From Cupriavidus respiraculi (lineage in GTDB: Bacteria; Pseudomonadota; Gammaproteobacteria; Burkholderiales; Burkholderiaceae): DNA of 64,000 nucleotides. The notes beneath the pieces are model-generated. The model did no database searches. It was given only the letters and a program-made list of their open reading frames with translations, and had not been told where the DNA came from. This document shows, in pieces, positions 14,427 to 26,238 of this stretch. The stretch lies in contig NZ_CAJZAH010000008.1 in the NCBI RefSeq assembly GCF_914271545.1, positions 62,001-126,000 on the forward strand, read 5' to 3'. Positions within the stretch are counted from its first letter, which is position 1. Each line of letters starts with the position of its first letter. The position numbers and the translations under genes were made by a program.

Positions 14427-14906
14427 ATGAAAAAGAACGCACTCGATTTCTGGGTGGGGCTGTTCGTGGTGGCGGGCATCGTCGCGCTGCTGTTCCTGGC
14501 GCTGAAGGCCGGAAATATGAGCGCCTTCTCCTTCCAGGACACCTACGCCGTCCAGGCCCGCTTCGACAATATCGGCGGCCTGAAGGCCCGCGCCCCGGTC
14601 AAGAGCGCCGGCGTCGTGGTGGGCCGCGTGGCGGACATCCGTTTCGACGACAAGACCTATCAGGCCACGGTGGTGCTCAATCTGGACAAGCGCTACCAGT
14701 TCCCGAAGGACACGTCGGCCAAGATCCTGACGTCCGGCTTGCTGGGCGAACAATACATCGGCCTTGAGGCCGGGGGCGACGAGGCCATGCTGGCCGAAGG
14801 CGCGCGCATCACCATGACGCAGTCGGCCGTGGTGCTGGAAAACCTTATCGGGCAATTTCTCTATAACAAAGCCGCCGACGCAGGCGGTGCGGGAACGGAA
14901 AAATGA
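14427..14906 (+). CDS. mlaD: MCE-domain substrate-binding protein MlaD
   Basis: Inner-membrane-anchored MCE protein that forms the periplasmic hexameric ring of MlaFEDB and takes lipid from MlaC. The 159-residue protein starts MKKNALDFWVGLFVVAG with one N-terminal membrane segment (about residues 8-27). The MCE domain follows, with FDNIGGLKARAPVKSAGVVVG and GLLGEQYIGLE. The start is ATG 14427; upstream in-frame codons lie in the intergenic gap. Its stop overlaps the mlaA start by 4 nt. Confidence 0.95.
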   Translation: MKKNALDFWVGLFVVAGIVALLFLALKAGNMSAFSFQDTYAVQARFDNIGGLKARAPVKSAGVVVGRVADIRFDDKTYQATVVLNLDKRYQFPKDTSAKILTSGLLGEQYIGLEAGGDEAMLAEGARITMTQSAVVLENLIGQFLYNKAADAGGAGTEK

Positions 14907-15733
14907 AGAAGCGGCACAGACATCAGCACGCGGGGGTCCGGCGGTGGTTCGCGGCCAGCATATTGGCACTCACCGTCACCGGCTGCGCGACGGGGCCGAA
15001 CGCCGACCCGCGTGACCCGCTCGAGCCGTTCAACCGCGAAGTCAACAAGATCAACGAGGACTTCGACAAGGGCATCCTGCGGCCCGTGGCCGAGCTGTAC
15101 GCCGACTTCATCCCGTCTCCGATCCGCACGGCGGTGGGCAACGCGTTCTCCAACGTCAGCGACGTCTATTCGGCGCTGAACAACCTGCTGCAGGGCAAGC
15201 CCACGCGCGCCGCCGAAGACACCATGCGGGTGGCGATGAACACGGTTCTCGGCATCGGCGGCCTGATCGACATCGCCACGCCCGCCGGCCTGCCCAAGTA
15301 CAAGGAAGACTTCGGTCAGACGCTGGGCGTGTGGGGCGTGCCGCCCGGGCCGTTCCTCATCCTGCCGCTGTTCGGGCCCAGCACGGTGCGCGATACGGCC
15401 GGCATGCTGGTCGACCGCCAGGCCGACGTGTCGGCCTATCTGCATCCGGTATGGCTTCGCAATACGCTGACCGGGGTACGCATCGTCGACGGCCGCGCGC
15501 GCCTGCTGGGCGCCAGCACGCTGTTCGAGCAGGCCGCGCTGGACCGCTACACCTTCCTGCGGGACTCGTATCTGCAGCGCCGCCAGTACCAGATCTACGA
15601 CGGCAACCCGCCCGACCAGGACGGCGACACTCAGGACGGCGAAGAACAGCAGGTGCCGGAAAGGGCGGATGAGCCCAGCCAGACCCTGCCCGTGCCGGCC
15701 GTCCCCTCGCTTGGACCGTCGCTGCGGTTCTGA
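14903..15733 (+). CDS. mlaA: Outer-membrane lipoprotein MlaA (VacJ)
   Basis: Outer-membrane lipoprotein that extracts misplaced phospholipids from the outer leaflet with a porin partner and hands them to MlaC. The 276 residues begin with a basic signal peptide and a lipobox ending in Cys (ALTVTGC, Cys about residue 28). The VacJ domain shows DPLEPFNREV, GWGVPPGPFLILPLFGPST-like sequence and TLFEQAALDRYTFLRD. The C-terminal 45 residues are acidic and low in complexity, probably a flexible tail. In E. coli mlaA is unlinked to mlaFEDCB; here it sits inside the operon between mlaD and mlaC. Confidence 0.94.
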   Translation: MKKRHRHQHAGVRRWFAASILALTVTGCATGPNADPRDPLEPFNREVNKINEDFDKGILRPVAELYADFIPSPIRTAVGNAFSNVSDVYSALNNLLQGKPTRAAEDTMRVAMNTVLGIGGLIDIATPAGLPKYKEDFGQTLGVWGVPPGPFLILPLFGPSTVRDTAGMLVDRQADVSAYLHPVWLRNTLTGVRIVDGRARLLGASTLFEQAALDRYTFLRDSYLQRRQYQIYDGNPPDQDGDTQDGEEQQVPERADEPSQTLPVPAVPSLGPSLRF

Positions 15734-15966
15734 TCCCAGCGGCGCTGTCCGGGCCGAAAAGCCGCCGCGGCGGCACTTCGGGACCGAAAAGTGCGGCGCT
15801 GCTGCAACAAAGTGTGAGATGTGGTGCCTCGCGCAGGTGGCGTGGGCACCATGAACTCCCCGGGGTCGCCCGGTATCCAATCACCGCGACTCCCGCCGGT
15901 CCCACCGGCGCCACGGCGCTCCGCCACGAGCGGAAGCCGCGAGATTGACTGACAAGGACTTAGATC

Positions 15967-16590
15967 ATGCTCAAGCAACTGTTGCTTCCCTTCATTGCCG
16001 CCTTTGCCCTCGCCGGTGCCGCCGGTGCCCAGACCGTGGATGCCAGTACGCCGGACGGGCTGATCAAGGGGCTCGTCGACGACGTGATGAGCACCGTCAA
16101 GGCCGACAAGGACATGCAGGCCGGCAGCATCCCCAAGATCACCGCGCTGGTCGAGCAGAAGATCATGCCGAACGCCAACTTCCAGCGCACCACCCAGATC
16201 GCCATGGGACGCAACTGGTCCAAGGCGTCGCCCGAGCAGCAGAAGCAGATCACCGAGGAGTTCAAGACCCTGCTGATCCGCACCTATGCCGGCGCCATCT
16301 CGCAGATCCGCGACCAGACCGTTCAATTCAAGCCGTACCGCGGCGCCGCCGACGATACGGACGCGACCATCCGCACCCAGGTCGTCAACAAGGGCGAGCC
16401 GATCCAGATGGACTACCGCCTGGAAAAGACCGCCCAGGGCTGGAAGGTCTATGACATCAACGTGCTGGGTGCCTGGCTGACCGAGGCCTACAAGGGCAGC
16501 TTCAACACCATCGTCGGCCAGCAAGGCGTCGAAGGCGTGATCAAGACCCTGCAGGACCGCAACCGCCAGCTGGCCAACGCCAAGAGCTGA
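15967..16590 (+). CDS. mlaC: Periplasmic phospholipid carrier MlaC
   Basis: Soluble periplasmic shuttle carrying phospholipid between MlaA and MlaFEDB. The 207 residues have a classical signal peptide cleaved near AGAQT (about residue 21). The Tol-Tol-Ttg2 domain follows, with MPNANFQRTTQIAMGRNW, FKTLLIRTYAG and GWKVYDINVLGAWL. ATG 15967 is preceded by ACAAGGACTTAGATC. A 233-bp gap separates it from mlaA and holds no gene that I recognise. Confidence 0.94.
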   Translation: MLKQLLLPFIAAFALAGAAGAQTVDASTPDGLIKGLVDDVMSTVKADKDMQAGSIPKITALVEQKIMPNANFQRTTQIAMGRNWSKASPEQQKQITEEFKTLLIRTYAGAISQIRDQTVQFKPYRGAADDTDATIRTQVVNKGEPIQMDYRLEKTAQGWKVYDINVLGAWLTEAYKGSFNTIVGQQGVEGVIKTLQDRNRQLANAKS

Positions 16591-16660
16591 GCCCCGGCCC
16601 CGTCCTGCCCGTCCCGCCGGGCGAGACGCGCCGCGGCGAAGTGCTCTACAATGCCAACTC

Positions 16661-16680
16661 GCTCCCGCTTCGGCGGGAGC
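16661..16680 (+). other. Hairpin with UUCG tetraloop upstream of mlaB
   Basis: A perfect 8-bp stem closed by TTCG, 67 bp ahead of the mlaB start. The following sequence has only three T, so it is a weak terminator at best. Attenuation between mlaC and mlaB or mRNA stabilisation are both possible. Confidence 0.45.
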
Positions 16681-16747
16681 GCCGTTTCAGGCCCCGCCGT
16701 CGTTACGGCATCACGCTGACCCTTCTCTCTGCACGCCGCTTGCCGCC

Positions 16748-17032
16748 ATGCTGTCGCTCGGAACCTCGCTGACCAACCGGAATGCCGCCGCCATGCTGCG
16801 TGACGGGCTGGCGCGCGTCGCACAGGGCGAGGCGGAAATCGATTGCGGCGCGCTTGGCCAGGTGGACTCCGCCGCCGTGGCCGTCATGCTGGCTCTGGCG
16901 CGTGCCGCCCAGGCGCGCAACACGGCGCTGCGCTTCGTCGCCGTGCCGCGCCAGCTGGCCGAGCTCGCGACGCTGTATGGCGTCGATGGCCTGCTCGGCC
17001 TGACCCCGCAGACCGCTCCCCACCGACATTGA
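16748..17032 (+). CDS. mlaB: STAS-domain protein MlaB
   Basis: Small cytoplasmic STAS protein that binds MlaF and is needed for assembly and activity of the transporter. The 94 residues cover a single STAS domain with the conserved CGALGQVDSAAVAVMLALAR segment (about residues 33-52). It closes the mla gene set, separated from mlaC by 157 bp. The start ATG 16748 has no strong ribosome-binding site. Confidence 0.88.
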   Translation: MLSLGTSLTNRNAAAMLRDGLARVAQGEAEIDCGALGQVDSAAVAVMLALARAAQARNTALRFVAVPRQLAELATLYGVDGLLGLTPQTAPHRH

Positions 17033-17433
17033 ACCGGCATCCGTGGCGCCGTGCGGCACGCGCGCCATCGATGCCCCGGTGTCCCGGCGTCGTCCTCCGA
17101 CGGATGCCGGCCACCGCGCGCAAAGCGGGAATGTCCCCGCATCCCCTATAATTCCGGGTTATTCGGCCGCCAGGGAACTCCCGGGCAGGATGAGGCACGA
17201 AGTGCAGTTCCACGGCGCATCGCGCTCCAAGACCATGTTTCGCCGAAGTAGCGGTGTCCCCCTGTCTGGCCGGTTCCAGCGCATCGGATCATGGTTGCGG
17301 CTCGCTCCGATCCACTCCCTGGTCCGTTCCGTGCGCCGTTCCACGATCCACCCCTTGGTGTACCGGGTCTGCTCCGACGAGCCGGCCCGCGCGGCGCTGC
17401 CATTGCCGGCACGACCGCACAACGATATCGGCC
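17033..17433 (+). other. 401-bp gap between mlaB and the ABC exporter genes
   Basis: No gene is supported here. It holds a TATAAT -10-like hexamer (17147-17152), which would put a transcript start about 270 bp ahead of the ATPase gene, and no obvious -35 or terminator. The ATPase frame is open upstream of 17434 but shows no family sequence there. Confidence 0.5.
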
Positions 17434-18384
17434 ATGAAAGCCATTGAAATTTCCGACGTCCGCAAGCGCTATCGCCAACTGCAGGCGCTCAAGGGCGTGA
17501 GCTTCAGCGTCGAGCGCGGCGAGTTCTTCGGCCTGCTCGGCCCCAACGGCGCGGGCAAGACCACGCTGATCTCGATCCTGGCGGGCCTGAACCGCGCCGA
17601 CTCGGGCAGCGTCCAGGTCCATGGCCACGATGTGGTGTCGGACTACCGCGTGGCGCGCCGCATGCTGGGCGTGGTGCCGCAGGAGCTCGTGTTCGATCCC
17701 TTCTTCACCGTGCGCGAGACGCTGCGGCTGCAATCGGGCTATTTCGGCCTCACGCGCAACGACGACTGGATCGACGAGATCATGGCCAACCTCGATCTGA
17801 CCGACAAGGCCGACGCCAATATGCGCCAGCTCTCCGGCGGCATGAAGCGCCGCGTGCTGGTGGCCCAGGCGCTGGTGCACCGCCCGCCGGTGATCGTGCT
17901 CGACGAGCCGACCGCCGGTGTCGACGTCGAGCTGCGCCAGACGCTGTGGAAATTCATCTCGCGGCTCAACCGCGAAGGCCACACCATCATCCTGACCACC
18001 CACTACCTCGAAGAGGCCGAGGCGCTGTGCGACCGCATCGCCATGCTCAAGTTCGGCGAGGTGGTGGCGCTGGACCGCACCAGCAACCTGCTGACCCAGT
18101 TCGCCGGACTCCAGCTGGCGCTGACTTTCTCCAAGGGCTCGCTGCCGCCGTCGCTCGAGCCGCTGCGCATGCCGGCCAATCCCGGCGAGCGCGCGGTGCG
18201 GCTGCGGCTGTCCGGCTACCAGGTGGTCGAACCGCTGCTGGCCACCTGCCGCGAAGCCGGCTGCGAGATCGAAGACATGGAAATCAACAAGGCGGACCTC
18301 GAAGACGTGTTCGTCCAGATCATGAAGCGCGAGCGGGAGGACGCCGGCGCGGTGCCGGGCTCGCAGATGGAGGCCGCGGCATGA
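17434..18384 (+). CDS. ABC-2 type exporter, ATPase subunit
   Basis: ATPase of an ABC-2 exporter of the DrrA/NodI/CcmA-like class. The 316 residues have Walker A GPNGAGKTT, signature LSGGMKRR, Walker B VIVLDEPTAGVD and the switch TTHY. After the nucleotide-binding domain (about residues 1-230) comes a C-terminal extension with the EINKADLEDVFV motif common in this class. ATG 17434 gives the standard opening MKAIEISDVRKRY. It overlaps the permease start by 4 nt. This pair sits between mla and murA in the equivalent place to E. coli yadG/yadH-like genes of beta-proteobacteria. The cargo is unknown. Confidence 0.92.
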   Translation: MKAIEISDVRKRYRQLQALKGVSFSVERGEFFGLLGPNGAGKTTLISILAGLNRADSGSVQVHGHDVVSDYRVARRMLGVVPQELVFDPFFTVRETLRLQSGYFGLTRNDDWIDEIMANLDLTDKADANMRQLSGGMKRRVLVAQALVHRPPVIVLDEPTAGVDVELRQTLWKFISRLNREGHTIILTTHYLEEAEALCDRIAMLKFGEVVALDRTSNLLTQFAGLQLALTFSKGSLPPSLEPLRMPANPGERAVRLRLSGYQVVEPLLATCREAGCEIEDMEINKADLEDVFVQIMKREREDAGAVPGSQMEAAA

Positions 18385-19232
18385 AGGCGCAGACCGAAGT
18401 TAAGACCGCGCGGACGGCCAAGGCGCCGCTGCATCCGGACGACGCCAACCGCCTCGCGCCCATGGCCGTGGGCGGACTGGTGGGCTTTCGCACGCTGCTG
18501 TTCAAGGAGGTGCTGCGCTTCTGGAAGGTCAGCTTCCAGACCGTCGCCGCGCCGGTGCTGACCGCGATCCTGTACCTGCTGATCTTCGGCCACGTGCTGG
18601 AAGACCGGGTCAAGGTGTACGACCAGATCAGCTACACGGCCTTCCTGGTGCCGGGGCTGGTCATGATGAGCGTGCTGCAGAACGCGTTCGCCAACAGTTC
18701 CTCCTCGCTGATCCAGTCCAAGATCACCGGCAACCTGGTGTTCGTGCTGCTGCCGCCGCTGTCGCACTGGGAAATGTTCGGCGCCTATGTGGTCGCCTCG
18801 ATCGTGCGCGGCCTGGCGGTCGGCGTCGGCGTGCTGCTGGTGACCGGCTGGTTCGCCGACCTGCACGTGGCCAATGTGGGCTGGATCCTGGTCTTCGCGC
18901 TGCTGGGCGCGGCCATGCTCGGCAGCCTCGGCCTGATCGCCGGCATCTGGGCGGAGAAATTCGACCAGCTGGCGGCCTTCCAGAACTTCCTGATCATGCC
19001 GGCGACGTTCCTGTCCGGCGTCTTCTATTCCATCCATTCGCTGCCGCCGTTCTGGCAGAAGGTGTCGCACGCCAACCCGTTCTTCTACATGATCGACGGC
19101 TTCCGCTACGGCTTCTTCGGCGTGTCCGATGTCTCGCCGCTGTTCAGCCTGGCCGTGGTGGGCACCGCCTTCGTGGTGGTCGCGGCCATTGCGCTGCGCC
19201 TGCTCAAGACCGGCTTCAAGCTGCGGCATTGA
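18381..19232 (+). CDS. ABC-2 type exporter, permease subunit
   Basis: Membrane partner of the preceding ATPase. The 283 residues carry about six membrane segments and the ABC-2 family features GFRTLLFKEVLRFWKV, LVPGLVMMSVLQNAFAN, and the conserved late block LIMPATFLSGVFYSI with HANPFFYMIDGFRYGFFG. It is a DrrB/YadH-like permease. It starts in an ATGA overlap with the ATPase gene, so the two are translationally coupled. The substrate is unknown. Confidence 0.92.
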   Translation: MKAQTEVKTARTAKAPLHPDDANRLAPMAVGGLVGFRTLLFKEVLRFWKVSFQTVAAPVLTAILYLLIFGHVLEDRVKVYDQISYTAFLVPGLVMMSVLQNAFANSSSSLIQSKITGNLVFVLLPPLSHWEMFGAYVVASIVRGLAVGVGVLLVTGWFADLHVANVGWILVFALLGAAMLGSLGLIAGIWAEKFDQLAAFQNFLIMPATFLSGVFYSIHSLPPFWQKVSHANPFFYMIDGFRYGFFGVSDVSPLFSLAVVGTAFVVVAAIALRLLKTGFKLRH

Positions 19233-19290
19233 GCCGCGCGCCAGGACCAGACCAGCGAACGCCGATCGGCGACACTTGAGAGATACCGCC

Positions 19291-20872
<1,582 letters not shown>

Positions 20873-20899
20873 GCGGGAATCACAGGAACAAGAATCAAG

Positions 20900-21562
20900 A
20901 TGAGCCCCTCTCCCAACCAGCTGACGCTGGCCCTGTCGAAAGGCCGGATCTTCACCGAGACCATGCCGCTGCTCGCCGCGGCCGGCATCGAGGTGACCGA
21001 GGATCCGGAAACGTCGCGCAAGCTGATCCTGCCGACGACCGATCCGGACGTGCGCGTCATTATCGTGCGCGCTTCGGACGTGCCCACCTATGTGCAATAC
21101 GGCGCCGCGGACTTCGGCGTGGCCGGCAAGGACGTGCTGATGGAGCACGGCATGGCCGGCCTGTATGCCCCGATCGACCTGAATATTGCGCGCTGCCGCA
21201 TGTCGGTCGCGGTGCCGGCCGGTTTCGACTACGCCAGCGCGGTGCGCCAGGGCGCGCGCCTGGCGGTCGCTACCAAGTATGTGCAGACGGCGCGCGAGCA
21301 TTTCGCCAAGAAGGGCGTGCACGTCGACCTCATCAAGCTGTACGGCTCGATGGAACTGGGTCCGCTGGTGGGCCTGGCCGATGCCATCGTCGATCTGGTC
21401 AGCACCGGCAACACGCTGCGCGCGAACAATCTGGTCGAAGTGGAGGAGATCGTGCAGATCTCCTCGCGCCTGGTGGTCAACCAGGCAGCTCTGAAACTCA
21501 AGCGCGAGCGGCTGTCGCCGATCCTCGACGCGTTTGAACGGGCCTCCGCGGCCGTGGTCTGA
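20900..21562 (+). CDS. hisG: ATP phosphoribosyltransferase, short form HisG
   Basis: Catalyses the first step of histidine synthesis, joining ATP and PRPP. The 220-residue protein is the short HisG_S form ([11 protein letters not shown] opening, [14 protein letters not shown] motif). It lacks the C-terminal regulatory ACT-like domain of the roughly 300-residue form. Short HisG needs the regulatory subunit HisZ, and no hisZ is in this window, so it must be elsewhere. It heads the his run 27 bp after murA. Confidence 0.96.
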   Translation: MSPSPNQLTLALSKGRIFTETMPLLAAAGIEVTEDPETSRKLILPTTDPDVRVIIVRASDVPTYVQYGAADFGVAGKDVLMEHGMAGLYAPIDLNIARCRMSVAVPAGFDYASAVRQGARLAVATKYVQTAREHFAKKGVHVDLIKLYGSMELGPLVGLADAIVDLVSTGNTLRANNLVEVEEIVQISSRLVVNQAALKLKRERLSPILDAFERASAAVV

Positions 21563-21567
21563 CGACC

Positions 21568-22920
21568 ATGACCGACGGCCCGGGGAATGGAGTCATGAAA
21601 GAAGAATCCTTGGCAATACGCCGGCTCGATTCGTCCGAGCCCGGCTTTCCTATCGCACTGCGTCAGGTGCTGGCCTTCGAGGCCGGCGAGGACGAGGCGA
21701 TCGACCGCACCGTGGCGCAGATCCTGGCGGACGTGAAGGTCCGCGGCGACGCGGCGGTGCTGGAATACACCGCCCGCTTCGACCGCATGGAAGCGGAATC
21801 GGTGGCGGCGCTGGAACTGGCGCCCTCGGCGCTGGAAGCGGCGCTGGACGAACTCGAGCCCAAGCGCCGCGCGGCGCTGGAGGCGGCCGCGGCGCGCGTG
21901 CGCGCCTACCACGAGAAGCAGAAGATCGAGTGCGGCAGCCATAGCTGGGAATACACCGAGGCCGACGGCACGGTGCTGGGCCAGAAGGTGACGCCGCTCG
22001 ATCGCGTCGGCCTGTACGTGCCGGGCGGCAAGGCCGCCTATCCGTCGTCGGTGCTGATGAACGCGATCCCGGCCCGCGTGGCGGGGGTCAAGGAAGTGAT
22101 CATGGTCGTGCCCACGCCGGACGGCGTGCGCAACGAGCTGGTGCTGGCCGCCGCGGCCATCGCGGGCGTGGACCGCATCTTCACGATCGGCGGCGCGCAG
22201 GCGGTCGGGGCGCTTGCCTACGGCACCGAGACGCTGCCGCAGGTCGACAAGATCGTCGGCCCCGGCAACGCCTATGTCGCCGCGGCCAAGCGCCGCGTGT
22301 TCGGCACGGTCGGCATCGACATGATCGCGGGGCCGTCCGAGATCCTGGTGATCTGCGACGGCACCACCGACCCCGACTGGGTCGCGATGGACCTGTTCTC
22401 GCAGGCCGAGCACGACGAACTGGCGCAGTCCATCCTGCTGTGCCCCGACGCGGACTATATCGGCCGCGTCGAGGAAAGCATCCGCCGCCAGCTCGACACC
22501 ATGCCGCGCCGCGACGTGATCGCCGCCTCCATTTCCGGACGTGGCGCGCTGATCCAGGTCCGCGACATGGAGGAGGCCTGCGAGATCGCCAACGCCATCG
22601 CCCCCGAGCACCTGGAGATCTCCGCCGAGAACCCGCGCCAGTGGGCCGAGAAGATCCGCCATGCCGGCGCCATCTTCCTGGGCCGCTATACGAGCGAGTC
22701 GCTGGGCGACTACTGCGCGGGCCCCAACCACGTGCTGCCCACCTCGCGCACCGCGCGCTTCTCGTCGCCGCTGGGAGTCTATGACTTCCTCAAGCGCTCC
22801 AGCCTGATCGAGGTCAGCGAGACCGGCGCGCAGATGCTGGGCCAGATCGCCGCGGAACTCGCCTACGGCGAGGGGCTGCAGGCGCATGCGCGCAGCGCGG
22901 AATACCGGCTCAAGCGCTGA
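21568..22920 (+). CDS. hisD: Histidinol dehydrogenase HisD
   Basis: Oxidises L-histidinol to histidine in two NAD-dependent steps using a zinc ion. It is 450 residues from ATG 21568; a second ATG at 21595 ([10 protein letters not shown]) is also possible and would give 441. Family motifs are [51 protein letters not shown] and AGPNHVLPT. It begins 5 bp after the hisG stop, so it is in the same operon. Confidence 0.97.
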   Translation: MTDGPGNGVMKEESLAIRRLDSSEPGFPIALRQVLAFEAGEDEAIDRTVAQILADVKVRGDAAVLEYTARFDRMEAESVAALELAPSALEAALDELEPKRRAALEAAAARVRAYHEKQKIECGSHSWEYTEADGTVLGQKVTPLDRVGLYVPGGKAAYPSSVLMNAIPARVAGVKEVIMVVPTPDGVRNELVLAAAAIAGVDRIFTIGGAQAVGALAYGTETLPQVDKIVGPGNAYVAAAKRRVFGTVGIDMIAGPSEILVICDGTTDPDWVAMDLFSQAEHDELAQSILLCPDADYIGRVEESIRRQLDTMPRRDVIAASISGRGALIQVRDMEEACEIANAIAPEHLEISAENPRQWAEKIRHAGAIFLGRYTSESLGDYCAGPNHVLPTSRTARFSSPLGVYDFLKRSSLIEVSETGAQMLGQIAAELAYGEGLQAHARSAEYRLKR

Positions 22921-23013
22921 GCGCCGGGCCCCGGCGTCCGCTCCCCAGTTTTTCTTCGTCCGACCGGCCGGCAGGCCGGCGGACGCCATCCCCTCCTACC
23001 TGATGAGGAAACC

Positions 23014-24114
23014 ATGCCTGCAGTCGACCCTACCCTGATCGAGCGGATTGTCCGTGATGATGTGCGCGCCATGGGCGCGTATCACGTGGCCGACTCGCAT
23101 GGTCTGGTCAAGCTCGACGCCATGGAGAACCCTTACGGCCTGCCGGACGATCTGCGCCGCGAGCTGGCGGCGCGGCTGGCGGACGTGGCGCTGAACCGCT
23201 ATCCGGTGCCGAGCAGCGCGGCCCTGCGCGCAAGCCTGCGCAGCGTGATGAAGGTGCCCGAAGGCATGGACGTGCTGCTGGGCAATGGCTCGGACGAGCT
23301 GATCAGCATCCTGTCGCTGGCGGCCGCCAAGCCCGGCGCCAAGGTGCTGGCGCCGGTGCCCGGCTTCGTGATGTACGCGATGTCGGCGCAGTTTGCCGGG
23401 CTGGAATTCGTCGGCGTGCCGCTGCGCGCCGATTTCACGCTGGACCGCGAGGCCATGCTGGCCGCGATGGCCGAGCACCAGCCCGCCATCGTGTACCTGG
23501 CCTATCCCAACAACCCGACGGGCAACCTGTTCGACGAGGCCGACATGGAGGCCATCGTCAGGGCCGCGCGGGGCCCGGCCAGCCGCAGCCTGGTGGTAGT
23601 CGACGAGGCCTACCAGCCGTTCGCCCAGCACAGCTGGATGCCGCGCCTGCCCGAATTCGACAACCTGCTGGTGATGCGCACCGTCTCCAAGCTGGGCCTG
23701 GCCGGCATCCGCCTGGGCTATCTGGCAGGGCCGCCGGCGTGGCTGGAGCAGTTCGACAAGGTGCGCCCCCCGTACAACGTCAACGTGCTGACCGAGGCCA
23801 CCGCGCTGTTCGTGCTCGAGCATGCCGACGTGCTCGACGCGCAGGCCGAGCAGCTGCGCGCCGAGCGCGCGACGGTGGCCGCCGCGCTGGCCGCCCTGCC
23901 GGGCGTGACGGTGTACCCGAGCGCCGCCAATTTCCTGCTGGTGCGCGTGCCCGATGCGGCCAAGATGTTCGAACGGCTGCTCGCGCGCAAGGTATTGATA
24001 AAGAACGTGAGTAAAATGCACGCATTGCTGGCCAACTGTCTGCGCGTGACGGTCAGCACCCCCCAAGAAAATGCGCAGTTTCTCGAAGCCTTCGCGGCTT
24101 CGTTGCAGGATTAA
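23014..24114 (+). CDS. hisC: Histidinol-phosphate aminotransferase HisC
   Basis: PLP enzyme converting imidazole acetol phosphate and glutamate to histidinol phosphate. The 366-residue fold-type I protein shows the [11 protein letters not shown] motif and the PLP-lysine region [19 protein letters not shown] 23014 has GATGAGGAAACC before it. A 93-bp gap separates it from hisD; hisB starts 4 bp after its stop. Confidence 0.96.
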   Translation: MPAVDPTLIERIVRDDVRAMGAYHVADSHGLVKLDAMENPYGLPDDLRRELAARLADVALNRYPVPSSAALRASLRSVMKVPEGMDVLLGNGSDELISILSLAAAKPGAKVLAPVPGFVMYAMSAQFAGLEFVGVPLRADFTLDREAMLAAMAEHQPAIVYLAYPNNPTGNLFDEADMEAIVRAARGPASRSLVVVDEAYQPFAQHSWMPRLPEFDNLLVMRTVSKLGLAGIRLGYLAGPPAWLEQFDKVRPPYNVNVLTEATALFVLEHADVLDAQAEQLRAERATVAAALAALPGVTVYPSAANFLLVRVPDAAKMFERLLARKVLIKNVSKMHALLANCLRVTVSTPQENAQFLEAFAASLQD

Positions 24115-24118
24115 CACC

Positions 24119-24706
24119 ATGCGTGTTGCTGAGGTCACCCGCAATACCTCCGAAACGCAGATCCGCGTTTCGCTCAATCTCGATGGCTCCGGACGGCAGA
24201 AGCTGGCGTCCGGCGTCCCGTTCCTGGACCACATGCTGGACCAGATCGCCCGCCACGGCATGTTCGACCTCGAGGTCGAAGCCACCGGCGACACCCACAT
24301 CGACGACCACCATACCGTCGAGGATGTCGGCATCACGCTGGGCCAGGCCGTCGCCAAGGCCATCGGCGACAAGAAGGGCATCACGCGCTATGGCCACAGC
24401 TATGTGCCGCTGGACGAATGCCTGTCGCGCGTGGTGATCGACTTCTCCGGCCGCCCGGGGCTCGAATTCCACGTGCCGTTTACCCGTGCCCGCGTGGGCA
24501 CCTTCGACGTCGACCTGACCATCGAATTCTTCCGCGGCTTCGTCAATCATGCGGGCGTCACCCTGCATATCGACAATCTGCGCGGCATCAATGCGCACCA
24601 TCAATGCGAAACGGTGTTCAAGGCCTTCGGCCGGGCGCTGCGCATGGCGGTGGAGCGCGACGCGCGCGCGGCCAACACGATTCCATCGACCAAGGGCACC
24701 CTCTGA
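24119..24706 (+). CDS. hisB: Imidazoleglycerol-phosphate dehydratase HisB
   Basis: Manganese-dependent dehydration of imidazoleglycerol phosphate. It is the monofunctional 195-residue form, without the phosphatase domain found in enterobacterial HisB. The duplicated fold shows [21 protein letters not shown] and the second metal motif [20 protein letters not shown] 24119 follows the hisC stop by 4 bp. Confidence 0.97.
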   Translation: MRVAEVTRNTSETQIRVSLNLDGSGRQKLASGVPFLDHMLDQIARHGMFDLEVEATGDTHIDDHHTVEDVGITLGQAVAKAIGDKKGITRYGHSYVPLDECLSRVVIDFSGRPGLEFHVPFTRARVGTFDVDLTIEFFRGFVNHAGVTLHIDNLRGINAHHQCETVFKAFGRALRMAVERDARAANTIPSTKGTL

Positions 24707-24792
24707 CCTTTGCGGCATGACCGCGTCGCACGGGGCCGCCCGCGAGGGCGGGCCCGCGCGCCGAGCACGGGCAGTGTGGCCGACCCCAAACG

Positions 24793-25416
24793 ATGGATAC
24801 GCTCAAGTCGTTCATCTCCCTGCTGGCGCTGATCAATCCGATTGGAGCGATTCCTTTCTTCATCAGCCTGACGGCGCAGCAGACCGAACTGGAAAAGCTG
24901 CGCACGATCAAGATTGCCTCGATATCGGTGGCGATCGTGGTGGGCATGTCGGCGCTGCTGGGGCAGCAGATCATCGAGTTCTTCAATATCTCGGTGGCGT
25001 CGCTGCAGGTCGGGGGCGGACTGATCATGATCATGATGGCCATGAACATGCTCAACGCGCAGACCAGCCGCACCAAGGCGACGCCGGAAGAAGAGGACGA
25101 GGCGGGCGCGAAGGCCAGCATCGCGGTGGTGCCGCTGGCGCTGCCGCTGCTGACCGGGCCCGGCTCCATCAGCACGGTGATCGTCTACGCGGGCAAGACC
25201 CAGCACTGGTATCAGTTGGCCATTCTGGTGGGCATCGGCATCGTGCTCGGGGCGGTGGTGTATCTTGTGTTTCGCGCGGCCGATCCGATCGCCCGCATTA
25301 TCGGGCGCACTGGCATCAATATCGGCACGCGACTGATGGGTCTGATCCTGTCGGCGCTGGCCGTCGAATTCATCGTGGACGGGCTGAAGACGCTTTTGCC
25401 TGTTTTGAAATCATGA
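24793..25416 (+). CDS. MarC-family inner-membrane protein
   Basis: A 207-residue integral membrane protein of the MarC/YchE family (about six membrane segments; opening [18 protein letters not shown], later [16 protein letters not shown] and a C-terminal [16 protein letters not shown]). The function of the family is not settled; an early role in multiple antibiotic resistance was withdrawn. It is embedded in the his operon between hisB and hisH and its stop overlaps the hisH start by 4 nt. Placement there is recurrent in beta-proteobacteria, to my knowledge, but not explained by the pathway. Confidence 0.92.
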   Translation: MDTLKSFISLLALINPIGAIPFFISLTAQQTELEKLRTIKIASISVAIVVGMSALLGQQIIEFFNISVASLQVGGGLIMIMMAMNMLNAQTSRTKATPEEEDEAGAKASIAVVPLALPLLTGPGSISTVIVYAGKTQHWYQLAILVGIGIVLGAVVYLVFRAADPIARIIGRTGINIGTRLMGLILSALAVEFIVDGLKTLLPVLKS

Positions 25417-26066
25417 CTACCATAGCAATTGTTGACTACGGCATGGGCAATCTGCGCTCGGTGGCGCAGGCCCTGCGCCAGGCCGCGCCGGAGGCCGACG
25501 TGCGCATCGTGGACGCGCCCGAGGGCATTCGCACGGCCGACCGGCTGGTGCTGCCGGGACAGGGCGCGATGCCGGACTGCATGGCGGCGCTGGGCGCCTC
25601 GGGCCTGCAGCAGGCCGTGCTCGAGGCCGCGGCCAGCAAGCCGATGCTCGGCGTGTGCGTTGGCGAACAGATGCTGTTCGACGCCAGCAGGGAAAGTAGG
25701 GCCGGTGGCACCAGCACGCCGTGCCTGAGCCTGATGCCCGGCGAGGTCGTCCGTTTCGAGCTCGACGGCATGACGCAGCCGGACGGCTCGCGCTACAAGG
25801 TGCCACAGATGGGCTGGAACCGCGTGCACCAGACGGTGTCGCACCCGATGTGGAACGGCATCGCCGACAATAGCTGGTTCTATTTCGTGCACAGCTACTA
25901 CGTGGTTCCGGAAAACCCCGCGCATACCGTGGGCGAAACCGAATACGGCGCCGTGTTTACCAGCGCGGTGGCGCGCGATAATATTTTTGCCACGCAGTTC
26001 CACCCGGAGAAGAGTGCGGCGATGGGCTTGCAGCTTTACCGGAATTTCGTGCACTGGAACCCGTGA
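25413..26066 (+). CDS. hisH: Imidazole glycerol phosphate synthase glutaminase subunit HisH
   Basis: Class I glutamine amidotransferase that feeds ammonia to HisF. The 217 residues show the opening [14 protein letters not shown], the nucleophile Cys in [11 protein letters not shown] and the His-Glu pair in FHPEKS. The nucleophile elbow reads GVCVGEQ rather than the commoner GICLGMQ. It starts within an ATGA overlap with marC. Confidence 0.96.
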   Translation: MTTIAIVDYGMGNLRSVAQALRQAAPEADVRIVDAPEGIRTADRLVLPGQGAMPDCMAALGASGLQQAVLEAAASKPMLGVCVGEQMLFDASRESRAGGTSTPCLSLMPGEVVRFELDGMTQPDGSRYKVPQMGWNRVHQTVSHPMWNGIADNSWFYFVHSYYVVPENPAHTVGETEYGAVFTSAVARDNIFATQFHPEKSAAMGLQLYRNFVHWNP

Positions 26067-26238
26067 TGGCGCTCCCGTTGCGGCTTCCGTCGTCCGGTCG
26101 GCCCAGTATTCGGTTACCTTTCCGATCGTCCGTCCGGTCCGTAGTCCGCTTCATTGTTCGAACCTTTACCTGCACCACCCGGCACGCACCGCAGGTCGCG
26201 TCGGGACACCTTTTCACTCAATCACGCTCGTCACGCTT

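Noticed and set aside
17254-17433. N-terminal extension of the ABC exporter ATPase
   Set aside because: The open frame before ATG 17434 is basic and unstructured and the standard ATPase opening starts at 17434.
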